Assembly (NCBI RefSeq): GCF_009856355.1
Contig: NZ_WMEW01000003.1
Span: forward strand, 167,693 to 231,692
DNA length: 64,000 nucleotides
Reading direction: 5' to 3'
From: Halobacillus litoralis
GTDB taxonomy: Bacteria > Bacillota > Bacilli > Bacillales > Halobacillaceae
Numbering within the stretch: position 1 is the first letter of the stretch; each line of letters begins with the position of its first letter. Shown here one piece after another: positions 7,607 to 16,410 of this stretch. The notes under the pieces were generated by a model, which saw only the letters and a list, made by a program, of their open reading frames with translations, searched no databases and was not told the origin of the DNA. Made by a program: the position numbers and the translations under genes.

Positions 7607-8119
7607 ATGGTGGATGGTTTGTTCAAGAATCGTATATTCAAGAATATTCTATTCCAATGGATGCCTCATAAGGAACAGAGTGTTTGCGAGCGTAAACTTG
7701 TCAAGGCAATTAAGCGCTTGAAAATTGAAGATTTTCATTTCAACTGGGACCGGAACAGCTGCTATATTGAGTTTTCCTATCAGGGAGAAGTGTACAGACT
7801 GGATCATTCGGTGGACAAAGCTAAAGAACGTGGGATTATTTTAAGAAATGGTCTGGACTGCTTGAATGAGCTGACCCAGTCTTTGGAAGATCTGGGCGTC
7901 ATCATCGACCGCGGCATGTACAACTTTGAAACCTGGATCATTGGAATGAAGCAGCCGAAAGCCGGAATATCAGCGGAGTATGAAGAGGAATTTCATATCC
8001 GTTATAAATCAACGGCTCCTAAAGTCCCTTCTGAATTTGCACGTCCCGAGGATGCGACCGCATTCCGCGAGCCTTTACCTGAATACAAAGATGAAGAAAA
8101 AAGCTATCAGCGATTTTAA
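7607..8119 (+). CDS. Uncharacterised cytosolic protein
   Basis: 170 residues from the ATG at 7607. The open frame extends upstream to a TTG at 7571, but no good ribosome binding site precedes it, and GTG 7610 or TTG 7619 behind AAAAGGATGGTGG are also possible. The N-terminus is basic and hydrophobic (LFKNRIFKNILFQWMPHK). The core has a helix-strand pattern (KLVKAIKRLKIEDFHFNWDRNSCYIEFSYQGEVYRLDHS). The tail is acidic with Pro and Glu. I do not recognise a domain. A single gene between two terminators, with an AT-rich region before it. Confidence 0.6.
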   Translation: MVDGLFKNRIFKNILFQWMPHKEQSVCERKLVKAIKRLKIEDFHFNWDRNSCYIEFSYQGEVYRLDHSVDKAKERGIILRNGLDCLNELTQSLEDLGVIIDRGMYNFETWIIGMKQPKAGISAEYEEEFHIRYKSTAPKVPSEFARPEDATAFREPLPEYKDEEKSYQRF

Positions 8120-8140
8120 ATATCATGCAGTCACAGCAAA

Positions 8141-8170
8141 AGCCTGAAGGGAATCCCTTCAGGCTTTTTT
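8141..8170 (+). terminator. Terminator
   Basis: AGCCTGAAGGG-AAT-CCCTTCAGGCT followed by TTTTTT, 21 bases after the preceding stop codon. A textbook intrinsic terminator. Confidence 0.92.
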
Positions 8171-8237
8171 CATGAACCTCCCACACAGACACTTCCATCC
8201 CCTTCACATATAGTAGATAAGTAAGGAGGTGTTGATC

Positions 8238-8594
8238 ATGGGGGTCAATACAGGATGCAGCGCAGATTTCTGGGGGGCACTTCAAAATATCCCTCAATGG
8301 CCGGAAGACTATTCGATATGCGACCGCGTCAACCACGTATTCGATGTCTGCATTTACAAAGACAACCTTAACCTTTTGTTCGCTCTCAATCTTCCCGTCC
8401 CTTCCACTTTGACACAGGAACTGGCTGTTGAAGGAACAGCGGCTCTTCTCAACGCAGCGCACCCACTCGTAAACTACCCACTCACGGAAGAAGAAGTCAT
8501 CGCCATTTTCCAGGAAGCTGTAGAAACAGAAAACTATGAAGAAGCCATAAGCCTGTTCGCAGCCTACAACAACCTCTACTGTCCACTGGCATAA
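8238..8594 (+). CDS. Small 'GCTPGYWK'-type domain protein without signal peptide
   Basis: 118 residues from the ATG at 8238, 7 bases after AAGGAGGT. An upstream GTG in the same frame overlaps the ribosome binding site and is rejected. The pattern NTGCSADFWGAL...W...VF...LLFALNLP...LAVEGTAALLNAAHPLVNYPLTEEEVIAIFQEA follows the domain that begins 'GCTPGxWK' and ends 'AALLNA...YPLT..EVIA' in many large bacterial surface proteins. Here the domain stands alone with no signal peptide or anchor. Its function is unknown. An intracellular or spore-compartment role is conceivable given the neighbours but is not shown. Confidence 0.65.
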   Translation: MGVNTGCSADFWGALQNIPQWPEDYSICDRVNHVFDVCIYKDNLNLLFALNLPVPSTLTQELAVEGTAALLNAAHPLVNYPLTEEEVIAIFQEAVETENYEEAISLFAAYNNLYCPLA

Positions 8595-8613
8595 ACCAAC
8601 AGTTTGGACCCAT

Positions 8614-8637
8614 CCCCTGAAATTCAGGGGTTTTTTT
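8614..8637 (+). terminator. Terminator
   Basis: CCCCTGA-AAT-TCAGGGG followed by seven T, 19 bases after the preceding stop codon. It separates this gene from the ATP-grasp block. Confidence 0.92.
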
Positions 8638-8668
8638 ATCATCCGGGTCCAGGAAAGGAACGTATCAC

Positions 8669-9388
8669 GTGAAGACGAGCAAGTGGAGAAAATATCAATG
8701 GATGAAGCAGTCTGACGGCCTCCGCCCTTTTCTGCCGGAAACGAAACGACTCACTCCCGGTACAATGGTGGATATGATGAAAAGACATCAACAGGTGATC
8801 TTAAAACCCGTGCTTGGCTATAAAGGCAGAGGTGTCATCCAGCTGTCCGATTTAGGACACGATACCTTCGAATGGCATATCAAGCATAAAAAAATCCGTT
8901 CAAACGGTTTACCCGGGCTCTACGATCATTTTTTACATGAGTATGGCCACAGACGGTATTTGATTCAGCAGAAAATCCGCCTGGCAGAAATGGATGGCTG
9001 TCCGTTCGATTTTCGAGTCATGGTCCAGAGAAAATCATTCCAGAAGGACTGGCATGTGACGGGAAAACTCGCCAAAGTAGCGGCCGCTCCTTTTGTCGTC
9101 ACCAACTATACCAAACAGATGCTGCCCGCTTCCCAAGCTCTATCTGCGGTTTTTGGGGAAGAAACGACCGTAGAGATCATGCAGCAATTGGACCAGCTCG
9201 CTTTGGATGTTGTACGCCATATTGCCCCGCATGATCAGGAGCACCGCCTATTCGGTCTTGATATCGCAGTCGATACGCACGGTCACCTATGGATCATTGA
9301 AGCCAATACGAAGCCGGATATTAAGATGTTCAGGAATTTACCGGACCTTCATGAATATAAAACGATCCGCGCCTACAAAAGAGGTTGA
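8669..9388 (+). CDS. YheC/YheD-type ATP-grasp protein, short form (member 1)
   Basis: 239 residues, GTG start behind AGGAAAGGAACGTATCAC. Only the ATP-grasp domain is present. The nucleotide-binding lysine strand reads QQVILKPVLGYKGRGVIQL (near residue 45), the second block is CPFDFRVMVQR near 112, and the metal/phosphate site is LFGLDIAVDTHGHLWIIEANTKPD near 195-215. The family (endospore coat-associated YheC/YheD) belongs to the ATP-grasp ligases, which make amide or peptide bonds through acyl phosphates. The substrate is unknown. It lacks the N-terminal beta domain found in the longer members. Its end overlaps the convergent next gene by 16 bases. Confidence 0.85.
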   Translation: MKTSKWRKYQWMKQSDGLRPFLPETKRLTPGTMVDMMKRHQQVILKPVLGYKGRGVIQLSDLGHDTFEWHIKHKKIRSNGLPGLYDHFLHEYGHRRYLIQQKIRLAEMDGCPFDFRVMVQRKSFQKDWHVTGKLAKVAAAPFVVTNYTKQMLPASQALSAVFGEETTVEIMQQLDQLALDVVRHIAPHDQEHRLFGLDIAVDTHGHLWIIEANTKPDIKMFRNLPDLHEYKTIRAYKRG

Positions 9389-10713
9389 TTTTCATTGGAG
9401 AATCCGGCCAGTGATTTAGCATAGGCGAGCGGGGAACGGTAAATGCTGTGCTTCAAAGCGGCATCACCGATCCTCACCAGACTCGTATGCCCGTAGTTCG
9501 CATTGACCTCGAGAAAATAAATCTCCTTATCTCCATTGATAATAAAATCCAGCGCGATATCGCCAAAGTGTCCAACAGCCTCATCCAAACGTTCTGCAGC
9601 AAGGAGACAGGCGGCTTCCACCCTTTTTTCCAGTCGTTTACGCTCCTTTCTGCCAAGCTTGTAAATCTGTTGGAGCGCAGCGGAGCCGTTCATCACCTTT
9701 TCGGTATACCGTAAATTCGTGATCACACTTCCTGTGCGGGCAACACGACCGACAAAACCCCGCACTTTCCAGGTAGAATCAGGGTCTTTCTGTACATAAG
9801 CCCTGAAATCCACCTGCTTTCCTTCCGACGCATAAGGAACACCCTGCTGTATGAGCCCTCGATTCCTGTCAGGAATCCCCGACATATACGCTTTAAACTG
9901 CTCTGTATTGGAAAAAATGTCTTTCTTCTGCTCTCCTCTCAACACTCTTGTGACGACATAGCTGTTTTCTTCTTTTTTCATTTGTATCATCCCATACCCT
10001 TTGGCTCCATATTTACGCTTCCAATACACGATGGAATAATGGTCGAGAAGCTCCACCAGCCGGGCATCTGTAGAATATTTTTCTGTATGGGGGACAAGCT
10101 TCTCAGTAGCCGGATCCTGTCTGAGCGCACAATAAAACCCCCACTTCCCCGCCCCTTTTCTATTAAAGACCCGTCCGGAGGTCAAAACATCAAGCAATCG
10201 GTACGTCCGTTCTCCACCGGCACTTGGACGGCTGAACACAGCACTTGGGAAGGGGTATGTCCCTGCATGGAATCCTTCCCCACCGGCAAAGCCATACCCT
10301 GTCACAACCTCAGCTCCCGCATGCACCTCATTCCTTGGAAAAACGATCACGAGTCCTTTCAAGGCTGTGTAATCCACAACCCAGCGGCGCATAATCTTCA
10401 AAACGCCCGGTCGGATGTTCTCCAAAGAAGTCCCTCTTACAATCCCAAGAACCGGACCAAGATGGAATCCATCCCTCCTCCGCATCCATTCAAAATCAAT
10501 ATGCTCAGATATCGACAGACCCCGAAGCAGGTCCGGGGAAAACTCAACCACTTCCTCTTTTATACGATCATGATAAAGGACACAGATGTTCCGTTTCCAA
10601 AGACCAAGATGAACATCCAGGCGTTCTCCCCCGTTCAACCCTAAAACTTCCTTCATAAAAGAAGGGAAAGCAGCGGACCCCTGCCTCAACTGCGGATTCG
10701 TTTTTATAAACAA
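9373..10713 (-). CDS. YheC/YheD-type ATP-grasp protein (member 2, opposite strand)
   Basis: About 446 residues. The frame opens at a GTG (10726-10728), but the GGGAGGG there is itself the likely ribosome binding site for the TTG at 10711-10713, which I prefer. The N-terminal region contains the HLGPVLGIVRG segment typical of YheC/YheD. Then come KYGAKGYGMIQM (nucleotide strand), KQVDFRAYVQK, SVITNLRYTEKV and the terminal FGDIALDFIINGDKEIYFLEVNANYGH. The usual 'KPV.G' lysine strand reads YWKRKYGAKG here, a variant. It diverges from member 3, and about 120 bases lie between the two starts. Confidence 0.85.
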   Translation of the reverse strand: MFIKTNPQLRQGSAAFPSFMKEVLGLNGGERLDVHLGLWKRNICVLYHDRIKEEVVEFSPDLLRGLSISEHIDFEWMRRRDGFHLGPVLGIVRGTSLENIRPGVLKIMRRWVVDYTALKGLVIVFPRNEVHAGAEVVTGYGFAGGEGFHAGTYPFPSAVFSRPSAGGERTYRLLDVLTSGRVFNRKGAGKWGFYCALRQDPATEKLVPHTEKYSTDARLVELLDHYSIVYWKRKYGAKGYGMIQMKKEENSYVVTRVLRGEQKKDIFSNTEQFKAYMSGIPDRNRGLIQQGVPYASEGKQVDFRAYVQKDPDSTWKVRGFVGRVARTGSVITNLRYTEKVMNGSAALQQIYKLGRKERKRLEKRVEAACLLAAERLDEAVGHFGDIALDFIINGDKEIYFLEVNANYGHTSLVRIGDAALKHSIYRSPLAYAKSLAGFSNENQPLL

Positions 10714-10832
10714 AAGGCTCCCTCCCACCTGTAAAAGCCATCAGAACAAAGCTGGAATGCATTTTAGTCACACGCTTCTATTGTCCACGAATACCATATG
10801 CTGTACCTCAATCCGACGAGAGGGGATGCAGA

Positions 10833-12182
10833 ATGAACGGCTCTATTCACCTTCAGAAAGAAAACCAAAAAGGGCAGGATTTACATCTTCCACACAGCCT
10901 CCTTCAAGAGTTCGCTATTCAGGAAGGAACGCCGGTGATTGTGGAGTTCGGTTCAAAAGCGGCCGCTGTAACGTTGAAAGGAACGAAGGCACAAAACGGG
11001 CGCCTCTCCTCTGCGACTGCTGATGAACTGCTTTTCCCCGAAGAGGGAATATTTCAACTGCAGTATAAAAGAGGCCATCTCAGGATTGGTCCTCATTTAG
11101 GAATCTTAGCCGCAAACAGGGAAAAATACCTGCCCGGGAAAGTCAGACGTTTCAACCGGGTTTTTCAGGATCATCCACTCCAAACCGGTATCCTCACCCT
11201 CTTCTCTCTGGACAGCATCCAATCCACCCACACGCAGCTGAGTGGTTATATGTATAACCCCCTGCATCAAAGCTGGGAGAAAAGACTCCTCCCCTATCCT
11301 GATGCCGTGTATAAGCGGATGTCGTTAAAAAAAGAGCTGAAGGCGGACTTCGATCGTCATATCAGCGGCGCTGTCTTTAATCAAGCTTCCTATTCGAAAT
11401 GGCAGGTTTATCAATGTTTAAAAGATGATCCGGCCCTCTCGCCGCACCTTCCTCCTACAGCTCTTTATACAGGAAGAGAGAATACAACAGATTGGATGAA
11501 CCAGTGGGGGGGCGTATTTTTAAAACCTGTCAAAGGTTCGTATGGACGTAAAACCATTCAAATCTCACCTTTTGCCGGGAGCAGGGACTGGCGCGTACAA
11601 ACGAGAGAAAACAACAGCAGCATCCAGAAACGACTGACGCCGGAAGAAGCAGTTGTTCATCTAAAAGAAATCATCGGACGAAAACCCTATATTGCGCAGA
11701 AAAGACTGGACATCACCTTCGATCATCACGTGATCGATTACCGTATCTATCTGCATAAGGATAGGCAGGCGCAGTGGAAAGCCACTGGGTGGGTCGCTAA
11801 AACCGGGGCTGCGGGTAGTATCGTCAGCAACCTTGCAGGCGGCGGGCAAGTCTCTTCAGCGGAGGATCGGATAAAATCGTGTTTTTCCTTAACTAAAGCA
11901 CAGGCCGATCATCTGCGTGAAGAGGTGTTTTCCGTTTGCTGCCGGGCAGCAGAACGCTTGGAGAAGGAGTCCGGCACCGTTTTTGGCTACTTTGGTGTGG
12001 ATATCGCACTGGACAAAGAAAAGAAGATCTGGCTGATTGAAATGAATCACCGGTACGTGGATGACCGCCTTCCCCTTCAAGCAGGGGATGATGATTTATA
12101 TTGGCATATACAAAAATCCTACGTAGACACTTTACTAGGTATGTGTGGTTTTCCACAGGAACACATCAAGGAAAACCAATAA
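10833..12182 (+). CDS. YheC/YheD-type ATP-grasp protein (member 3)
   Basis: 449 residues, ATG preceded by GAGAGGGGATGCAGA. The N-terminal third is a beta-rich region ending in the RIGPHLGILAANRE block. The ATP-grasp domain follows: VFLKPVKGSYGRKTIQI near residue 228, HVIDYRIYLHKD, SIVSNLAGGGQ, and FGVDIALDKEKKIWLIEMNHRYVDD near 392. All expected ATP and metal ligands are present (Lys, the D.A.D pattern, E.N). It heads a plus-strand run of five genes with short gaps (10833-16311), so the group is probably one operon. Confidence 0.88.
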   Translation: MNGSIHLQKENQKGQDLHLPHSLLQEFAIQEGTPVIVEFGSKAAAVTLKGTKAQNGRLSSATADELLFPEEGIFQLQYKRGHLRIGPHLGILAANREKYLPGKVRRFNRVFQDHPLQTGILTLFSLDSIQSTHTQLSGYMYNPLHQSWEKRLLPYPDAVYKRMSLKKELKADFDRHISGAVFNQASYSKWQVYQCLKDDPALSPHLPPTALYTGRENTTDWMNQWGGVFLKPVKGSYGRKTIQISPFAGSRDWRVQTRENNSSIQKRLTPEEAVVHLKEIIGRKPYIAQKRLDITFDHHVIDYRIYLHKDRQAQWKATGWVAKTGAAGSIVSNLAGGGQVSSAEDRIKSCFSLTKAQADHLREEVFSVCCRAAERLEKESGTVFGYFGVDIALDKEKKIWLIEMNHRYVDDRLPLQAGDDDLYWHIQKSYVDTLLGMCGFPQEHIKENQ

Positions 12183-12196
12183 AGAAAGGGATATGG

Positions 12197-13426
12197 ATGG
12201 TTATGGAGTGTATTGTATTCTTAGAAACCCACAAATCCGGCTCCAGCAGGGACGCTGTCGAAGCAGCCGTCCAGATGGGCTTCTTCACGATCCTTTTCAC
12301 CCAGCAGATGAAGAAGCTGCACCAGCGTGAGGAGTACCCGGATGTACATCAAATGATTTTCGTGAAAGATTTACGGGATAAAGGCGTCATTTATGAGCAT
12401 CTGAGGATTATAAATAAACAAGAAAAACAAATCAAAGCCCTCGTCAGCTTTGTCGATCCTTTCGTCCACCTGGCTGCAGAGATAGCCGCTGAACTTGGTT
12501 CAGCCTCCTTATCTGTAGACGCGTTGTATAAGATGGAGGATAAAACAAGATTCAGAGAAACGCTGAAGGGACACCCCGCTGCTCCAGAGCATGCTGTTCT
12601 ACCGCTGAAGGAAGACGGAGATACTCTGTTTCATACGCATGTGAATCAACTCCCCGTAATTTTGAAGTCACCTGTTTCCAACGGTTCCAAGGACGTGCTT
12701 TTGATCGATGACAAAGACGCTTTCCTTACGGCCTGCTCCTATTTCAAAAAGCAGGCCGGCCTGTCCTCTCTCCTGCTGGAAGAATATGTGGAAGGACCAC
12801 AGTATTTGATTGAAATCATCGTCGAACACGGAAATGTTCATCTGGCAGCAGTCATTGAACAGGTCATATCCAAGGAAGCCCGCTTCATAATTACCGGGTA
12901 CCTGATGCCGGCCCCACTCCCTGATTCAAGTTTGGAAGAACTGCAGACCGTTATGGAAAGTATTGTTGAGCAGCTTGGTCTCTCCCATGGCACCTGCCAC
13001 GCGGAAATGAGGCGGACGGTCCATGGGTGGAAACTGATTGAGATCAACCCACGCATATCAGGAAGTGCTGTCAACCAGCTCATTTATGAATCCACCGGCA
13101 TTTCCTTAGTAAAAGAAACGTTGAAATTAAACCTCGGTTATCCGATCGACTGTACGCCGAAGAATCAACTTTCCGCCTATGCTCACTTCATCACCATGCA
13201 ACGGAAAGGGAAACTGATTAAAGTAACAGGGAAACAAAAAGCGAAAACGGTTGAACATATTAAAAAGGTCTATGTGAAGCCGCGCAGGGGATCAATTCTA
13301 TCCGCTCCTGTTTCGATGGGACACCGCTATGCGTATGTCATCGCGGCTGCACCGGATCCAGACGAAGCAGTCAGCGCAGCAACGTCAGCGGCGCGGGAAA
13401 TCAAATTTCATTTAGAACCGGTTTAG
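12197..13426 (+). CDS. ATP-grasp ligase of the carboxylase/PylC-like type
   Basis: 409 residues from the ATG at 12197 (AAAGGG 6 bases upstream). The frame is open further upstream but there it overlaps member 3. Unlike its neighbours this is a PurT/carbamoyl-phosphate-synthetase-like ATP-grasp. It has a pre-ATP-grasp Rossmann-type N-terminus (CIVFLETHKSGSSRDAVEAAVQMGFFTILFT), PVILKSPVSNGSKDVLLI, LLEEYVEGPQYLIEIIVEHG, and WKLIEINPRISGSAVNQLI with the Glu and Asn metal ligands. Enzymes of this type ligate amino acids or small acids. The partner substrate is unknown. Its position inside the YheC/YheD operon suggests that it makes or extends the same product. Confidence 0.8.
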   Translation: MVMECIVFLETHKSGSSRDAVEAAVQMGFFTILFTQQMKKLHQREEYPDVHQMIFVKDLRDKGVIYEHLRIINKQEKQIKALVSFVDPFVHLAAEIAAELGSASLSVDALYKMEDKTRFRETLKGHPAAPEHAVLPLKEDGDTLFHTHVNQLPVILKSPVSNGSKDVLLIDDKDAFLTACSYFKKQAGLSSLLLEEYVEGPQYLIEIIVEHGNVHLAAVIEQVISKEARFIITGYLMPAPLPDSSLEELQTVMESIVEQLGLSHGTCHAEMRRTVHGWKLIEINPRISGSAVNQLIYESTGISLVKETLKLNLGYPIDCTPKNQLSAYAHFITMQRKGKLIKVTGKQKAKTVEHIKKVYVKPRRGSILSAPVSMGHRYAYVIAAAPDPDEAVSAATSAAREIKFHLEPV

Positions 13427-13436
13427 GGTGTGGGAT

Positions 13437-14465
13437 ATGACACGGATTGGAATGCTTCATTACCGCCAGAAACCGCATCACGTTACGAAACCCTTCGCTT
13501 ATGCAGCCGCAGCGAAAATGCATGGATCAGATTTTTTCTATTTTTCTTATACGGGTATTGATTTTGAGCAGAGACGAATCAACGGCTGGGTCTATCAGGA
13601 AGGAGACTGGCATCAGCAGGATTTTCCCTTCCCAGAGGTCATCATCAATATCAGTGCACCGAGGTCATCAAAACAGAAAGCTGTCAGCCGTGCCCTCCGC
13701 CTGCAGATCCCATTTATCAGCCGGTCGATTGGAAGTAAGCTGACCGTTTATAACAAAATTAAAAAAGGCCGGCAGTTCGCGGGCCACTTGATCCCAAGCC
13801 GGCCCATCGAAAAAATCGAAGATGTCCGGTCGTTTCTGAAGGATCACCCGGAAGCTGTCATCAAGCCCCTCTCAGGCCGTAAAGGAGAGTCCATCCATTT
13901 CATTACCAGGCAGGAGAATGGTTCGATTACCTGGCAGACCGGCGTCGATCAACAGACCTTTCCTTCAGATACGTGGGAAGAGAAAGTGACTGGACTGCTC
14001 CGTGAAAAAAGGTATCTGATTCAACCGTATATCGAATGCAGAACGAAAGCCGGGTTCAGCTACGACTTTCGTCTTCATGTCCATAAAAATAAAGAAGGCC
14101 GGTGGCAGACAGCTTTAATATATCCACGGGTCAGCGGAACCGAACGATTAACAAGCAACGTCAGCCGCGGGGGCTATCGTGGTGAGCTGATCCCCTTCCT
14201 AAAGGAAGAATTCGACAGGGAGTACTACAACATAAAGCAGCTCCTTGAATACTTCGCCGTTCACTTTGCTGCTCATTTTGAATCCCTGTACCCCGGGCGT
14301 TCGTTCGATGAACTCGGCATTGATGCAGCCGTTGACCGTAATCATAAGATATGGATCTATGAAGTGAACTGGCGTCCGGGGAGCCGGCACAGGGAGTTTG
14401 CCATTGCCCGTCATATGATTCCGTACGCCTGTTACACAGCTCGTCAGTATAAATCAAAAAGGTGA
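13437..14465 (+). CDS. YheC/YheD-type ATP-grasp protein (member 4)
   Basis: 342 residues from the ATG at 13437. A GTG nine bases earlier is possible but is used up by the GGGTGTGGG ribosome binding region. A shorter N-terminal domain (RIGMLHYRQKPHHVTKPFAYAAAAK) is followed by the ATP-grasp: AVIKPLSGRKGESIHFI near residue 141, FSYDFRLHVHKN, RLTSNVSRGGYRGELI, and LGIDAAVDRNHKIWIYEVNWRPGSRHREF near 299. The catalytic Glu and Asn are kept. The start lies 10 bases after the previous stop, so the two are translationally close. Confidence 0.86.
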   Translation: MTRIGMLHYRQKPHHVTKPFAYAAAAKMHGSDFFYFSYTGIDFEQRRINGWVYQEGDWHQQDFPFPEVIINISAPRSSKQKAVSRALRLQIPFISRSIGSKLTVYNKIKKGRQFAGHLIPSRPIEKIEDVRSFLKDHPEAVIKPLSGRKGESIHFITRQENGSITWQTGVDQQTFPSDTWEEKVTGLLREKRYLIQPYIECRTKAGFSYDFRLHVHKNKEGRWQTALIYPRVSGTERLTSNVSRGGYRGELIPFLKEEFDREYYNIKQLLEYFAVHFAAHFESLYPGRSFDELGIDAAVDRNHKIWIYEVNWRPGSRHREFAIARHMIPYACYTARQYKSKR

Positions 14466-14481
14466 GCCAAAGGGGGTGGAA

Positions 14482-14913
14482 ATGCTGAAGGAAGAAGCCG
14501 GTTTAATGAAAAGCTTTGAAATTCTTTATCATCAACAGCAGGAACTCCAGGGAGATCCGGAGGATGCTTGCAGCCCGCTTCTGGCTAAACTCATGCGTGT
14601 CGACACCATTCCCTTCTCCTTATTTAAACAGGACTCCCCCCTCCCATTTTCCACCCAGGGAACCATTGGAGGAAAGCCTTTTCAAACCTGGTGTTTCCGC
14701 CTTGAAGCCATCCATAAGGAAGACCAGAGCGTCCTTCTTTCCCTTCTCCAGCCTTATACGATTTATGGGGAACCGGCTGGATGGATGGAAGAAATCTATG
14801 CTCTGAAACGGACGCATTGTCTGATTACCCAGCCTGTCCCTGCGTTTTCCTCCCTCTCCTGTTTGAATATCGATTTATTGAAGCGAGACATTATTGTGGA
14901 GCCGAAGTGGTAG
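14482..14913 (+). CDS. Divergent CotY/CotZ-like protein in the ATP-grasp operon
   Basis: 143 residues from the ATG at 14482 (AAAGGGGG just upstream; the GTG at 14476 falls in that site). The order of blocks matches the CotY/CotZ coat family seen at 2013-2552: VDTIPFSLF (TVPVILY in CotZ), WCFRLEAIH (LFKVKDVH), QSVLLSLLQPY (CAVLELL), and ALKRTHCLIT...SLSCL (DLVGTGICITVDLSCFCAVTCL). It has fewer Cys than true CotZ. The assignment is by eye and moderate. If right, it ties the ligase cluster to the spore crust or coat. Confidence 0.6.
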   Translation: MLKEEAGLMKSFEILYHQQQELQGDPEDACSPLLAKLMRVDTIPFSLFKQDSPLPFSTQGTIGGKPFQTWCFRLEAIHKEDQSVLLSLLQPYTIYGEPAGWMEEIYALKRTHCLITQPVPAFSSLSCLNIDLLKRDIIVEPKW

Positions 14914-14943
14914 CATTCACGCTCCGCTGCAAAGGAGAATCCT

Positions 14944-16311
14944 GTGAAAAAACTATTGGTCAGTGACCTTATCAAAGAGCTGGATGGTGTTGTTGTACGT
15001 CAAGGCTCCCAGTCAGTGGTGAAATATACGGCGAAACGTATGAAGAAAGTGAGGTCTGGAAGCCTGTACTTCTGTCTGGATAAAGCAGCAGATGTGGAGC
15101 AGCTGCCGGCATGCGTCATCGTGACAAGCCGTCCGCAAAAATTCCAATCGGTTCAAGGAGATATCACCGTTATTCAAGTTAAAAAGACAAGAGAAGCTTA
15201 TCGGCAGTTTCTCGCCTTGTACCGCCGCCTCCTTGCGATACCGATTCTCGCGATTACCGGCAGTTATGGAAAGACGACGACGAAAGAGATGGTCAAATAC
15301 CTGTTATCTGAGGAGCATCGCGTGAAAGCAACAAAAGGAAATTACAATCTCTTCCGTTCTAATGCGGCAGTTTTGACCAGGATGAACGAAAACACCGACA
15401 TCGGTATTTTCGAATTCGGTGTTGGGAAAGAAGGACACCTGGATAAGTGCGTCCGCTGCTTCAGCCCCTTTTCGGTATTGATCACCGGTATCGGAACCGA
15501 TCATATTGACCGCTATGGATCCCAGCATCTTTATACTGCGGAAAAAGCTAAAATAATCAAGGGGGCTGAAGAGGAGCAGTCTGTCTTCCTGAATTCAGAA
15601 TGTGAATATTCCAAGAGGTATGCCCGATCGCTTCGACCCGAGCGGATCATTTGGTTCGGAATGGATGAACAAGCCGATTACAGAGGATCTCACATCAAAT
15701 ATTCAGGCGAGGGTATGCTGTTCACCCTGACTCATGCAGACAGAAGCTATGAAGCCTTTGTTCCTGCCTTTGGCGTTCATATGGTCCGCAATGCCCTCGG
15801 CGCCATTGCGGCGGCCCATACCTACGGGGTGGATATGAAAATCCTGCTGGAGCGTCTTCGAACGTTCCCTCCGTTGAAGCGCCACTTGGAAATCGTCCCC
15901 GGCGTGAACGGATCGACATTGATAGACGATTCATGGAACTCCAACTCCGGATCGATTGAAGCTGCCCTTGCCGTACTGCAGGAGAAAGCCCGCGGTAAAA
16001 ACAGTGTAGCCGTAATCGGACAGATCAATGAGCTTGGTATGGAAGAACTTCAGGAGTATAAAAAAATCGGACGCCTCATTTACAACCATCAGCCCGGACG
16101 TCTCATTACCATCGGAGAACGTGCGGCCGTCATGGCAAGGGAAGCCGTAAAGTGCGGCATGAGAGCACGACATGTCTATATGTGTGATACCTCTGAACGT
16201 GCTCTTACCCTGATTCAGAAATTTGCAGATGCTGATACCGTCTGTCTAATCAAAACGTCCATGCGGGACTCCTACAAAGATTTCATCAGCGTCCTCAGGG
16301 AGGAGTCTTAA
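14944..16311 (+). CDS. MurF-type Mur ligase family protein
   Basis: 455 residues, GTG start with AAAGGAG six bases upstream. Three Mur-ligase regions are visible: an N-terminal substrate-binding domain (residues 1-95), the ATP P-loop ITGSYGKTTTKEM near 103 followed by the ATKGNYN segment and the GIGTDHIDRYGS block, and a C-terminal domain after LIDDSWNSNSGSIEAAL. MurF joins D-Ala-D-Ala to UDP-MurNAc-tripeptide. Here the gene sits among ATP-grasp ligases, away from any mur/dcw cluster, so it is more likely a specialised amide ligase of the spore envelope than the housekeeping MurF. It is the last gene of the plus-strand run and is followed by a terminator. Confidence 0.82.
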   Translation: MKKLLVSDLIKELDGVVVRQGSQSVVKYTAKRMKKVRSGSLYFCLDKAADVEQLPACVIVTSRPQKFQSVQGDITVIQVKKTREAYRQFLALYRRLLAIPILAITGSYGKTTTKEMVKYLLSEEHRVKATKGNYNLFRSNAAVLTRMNENTDIGIFEFGVGKEGHLDKCVRCFSPFSVLITGIGTDHIDRYGSQHLYTAEKAKIIKGAEEEQSVFLNSECEYSKRYARSLRPERIIWFGMDEQADYRGSHIKYSGEGMLFTLTHADRSYEAFVPAFGVHMVRNALGAIAAAHTYGVDMKILLERLRTFPPLKRHLEIVPGVNGSTLIDDSWNSNSGSIEAALAVLQEKARGKNSVAVIGQINELGMEELQEYKKIGRLIYNHQPGRLITIGERAAVMAREAVKCGMRARHVYMCDTSERALTLIQKFADADTVCLIKTSMRDSYKDFISVLREES

Positions 16312-16343
16312 AAAGCAGTCGAGAACATTCTCGACTGCTTTTA
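16312..16343. terminator. Bidirectional terminator after the MurF-like gene
   Basis: AAAGCAGTCGAGAA / TTCTCGACTGCTTT, a 14-base-pair perfect stem with a CA loop, directly after the stop codon. It also serves the convergent gene at 16411-17727. Confidence 0.92.
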
Positions 16344-16410
16344 TATTTTTTCAAGTCCTCGGAAAGCGGTATGAAAGCCGGATGGATGCCCCTGCATCGA
16401 AGGACTGATT

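Noticed and set aside
9982..10644. 220-codon plus-strand ORF opposite ATP-grasp member 2
   Set aside because: It is the antisense of a well-supported ATP-grasp gene, without a start site or domain.
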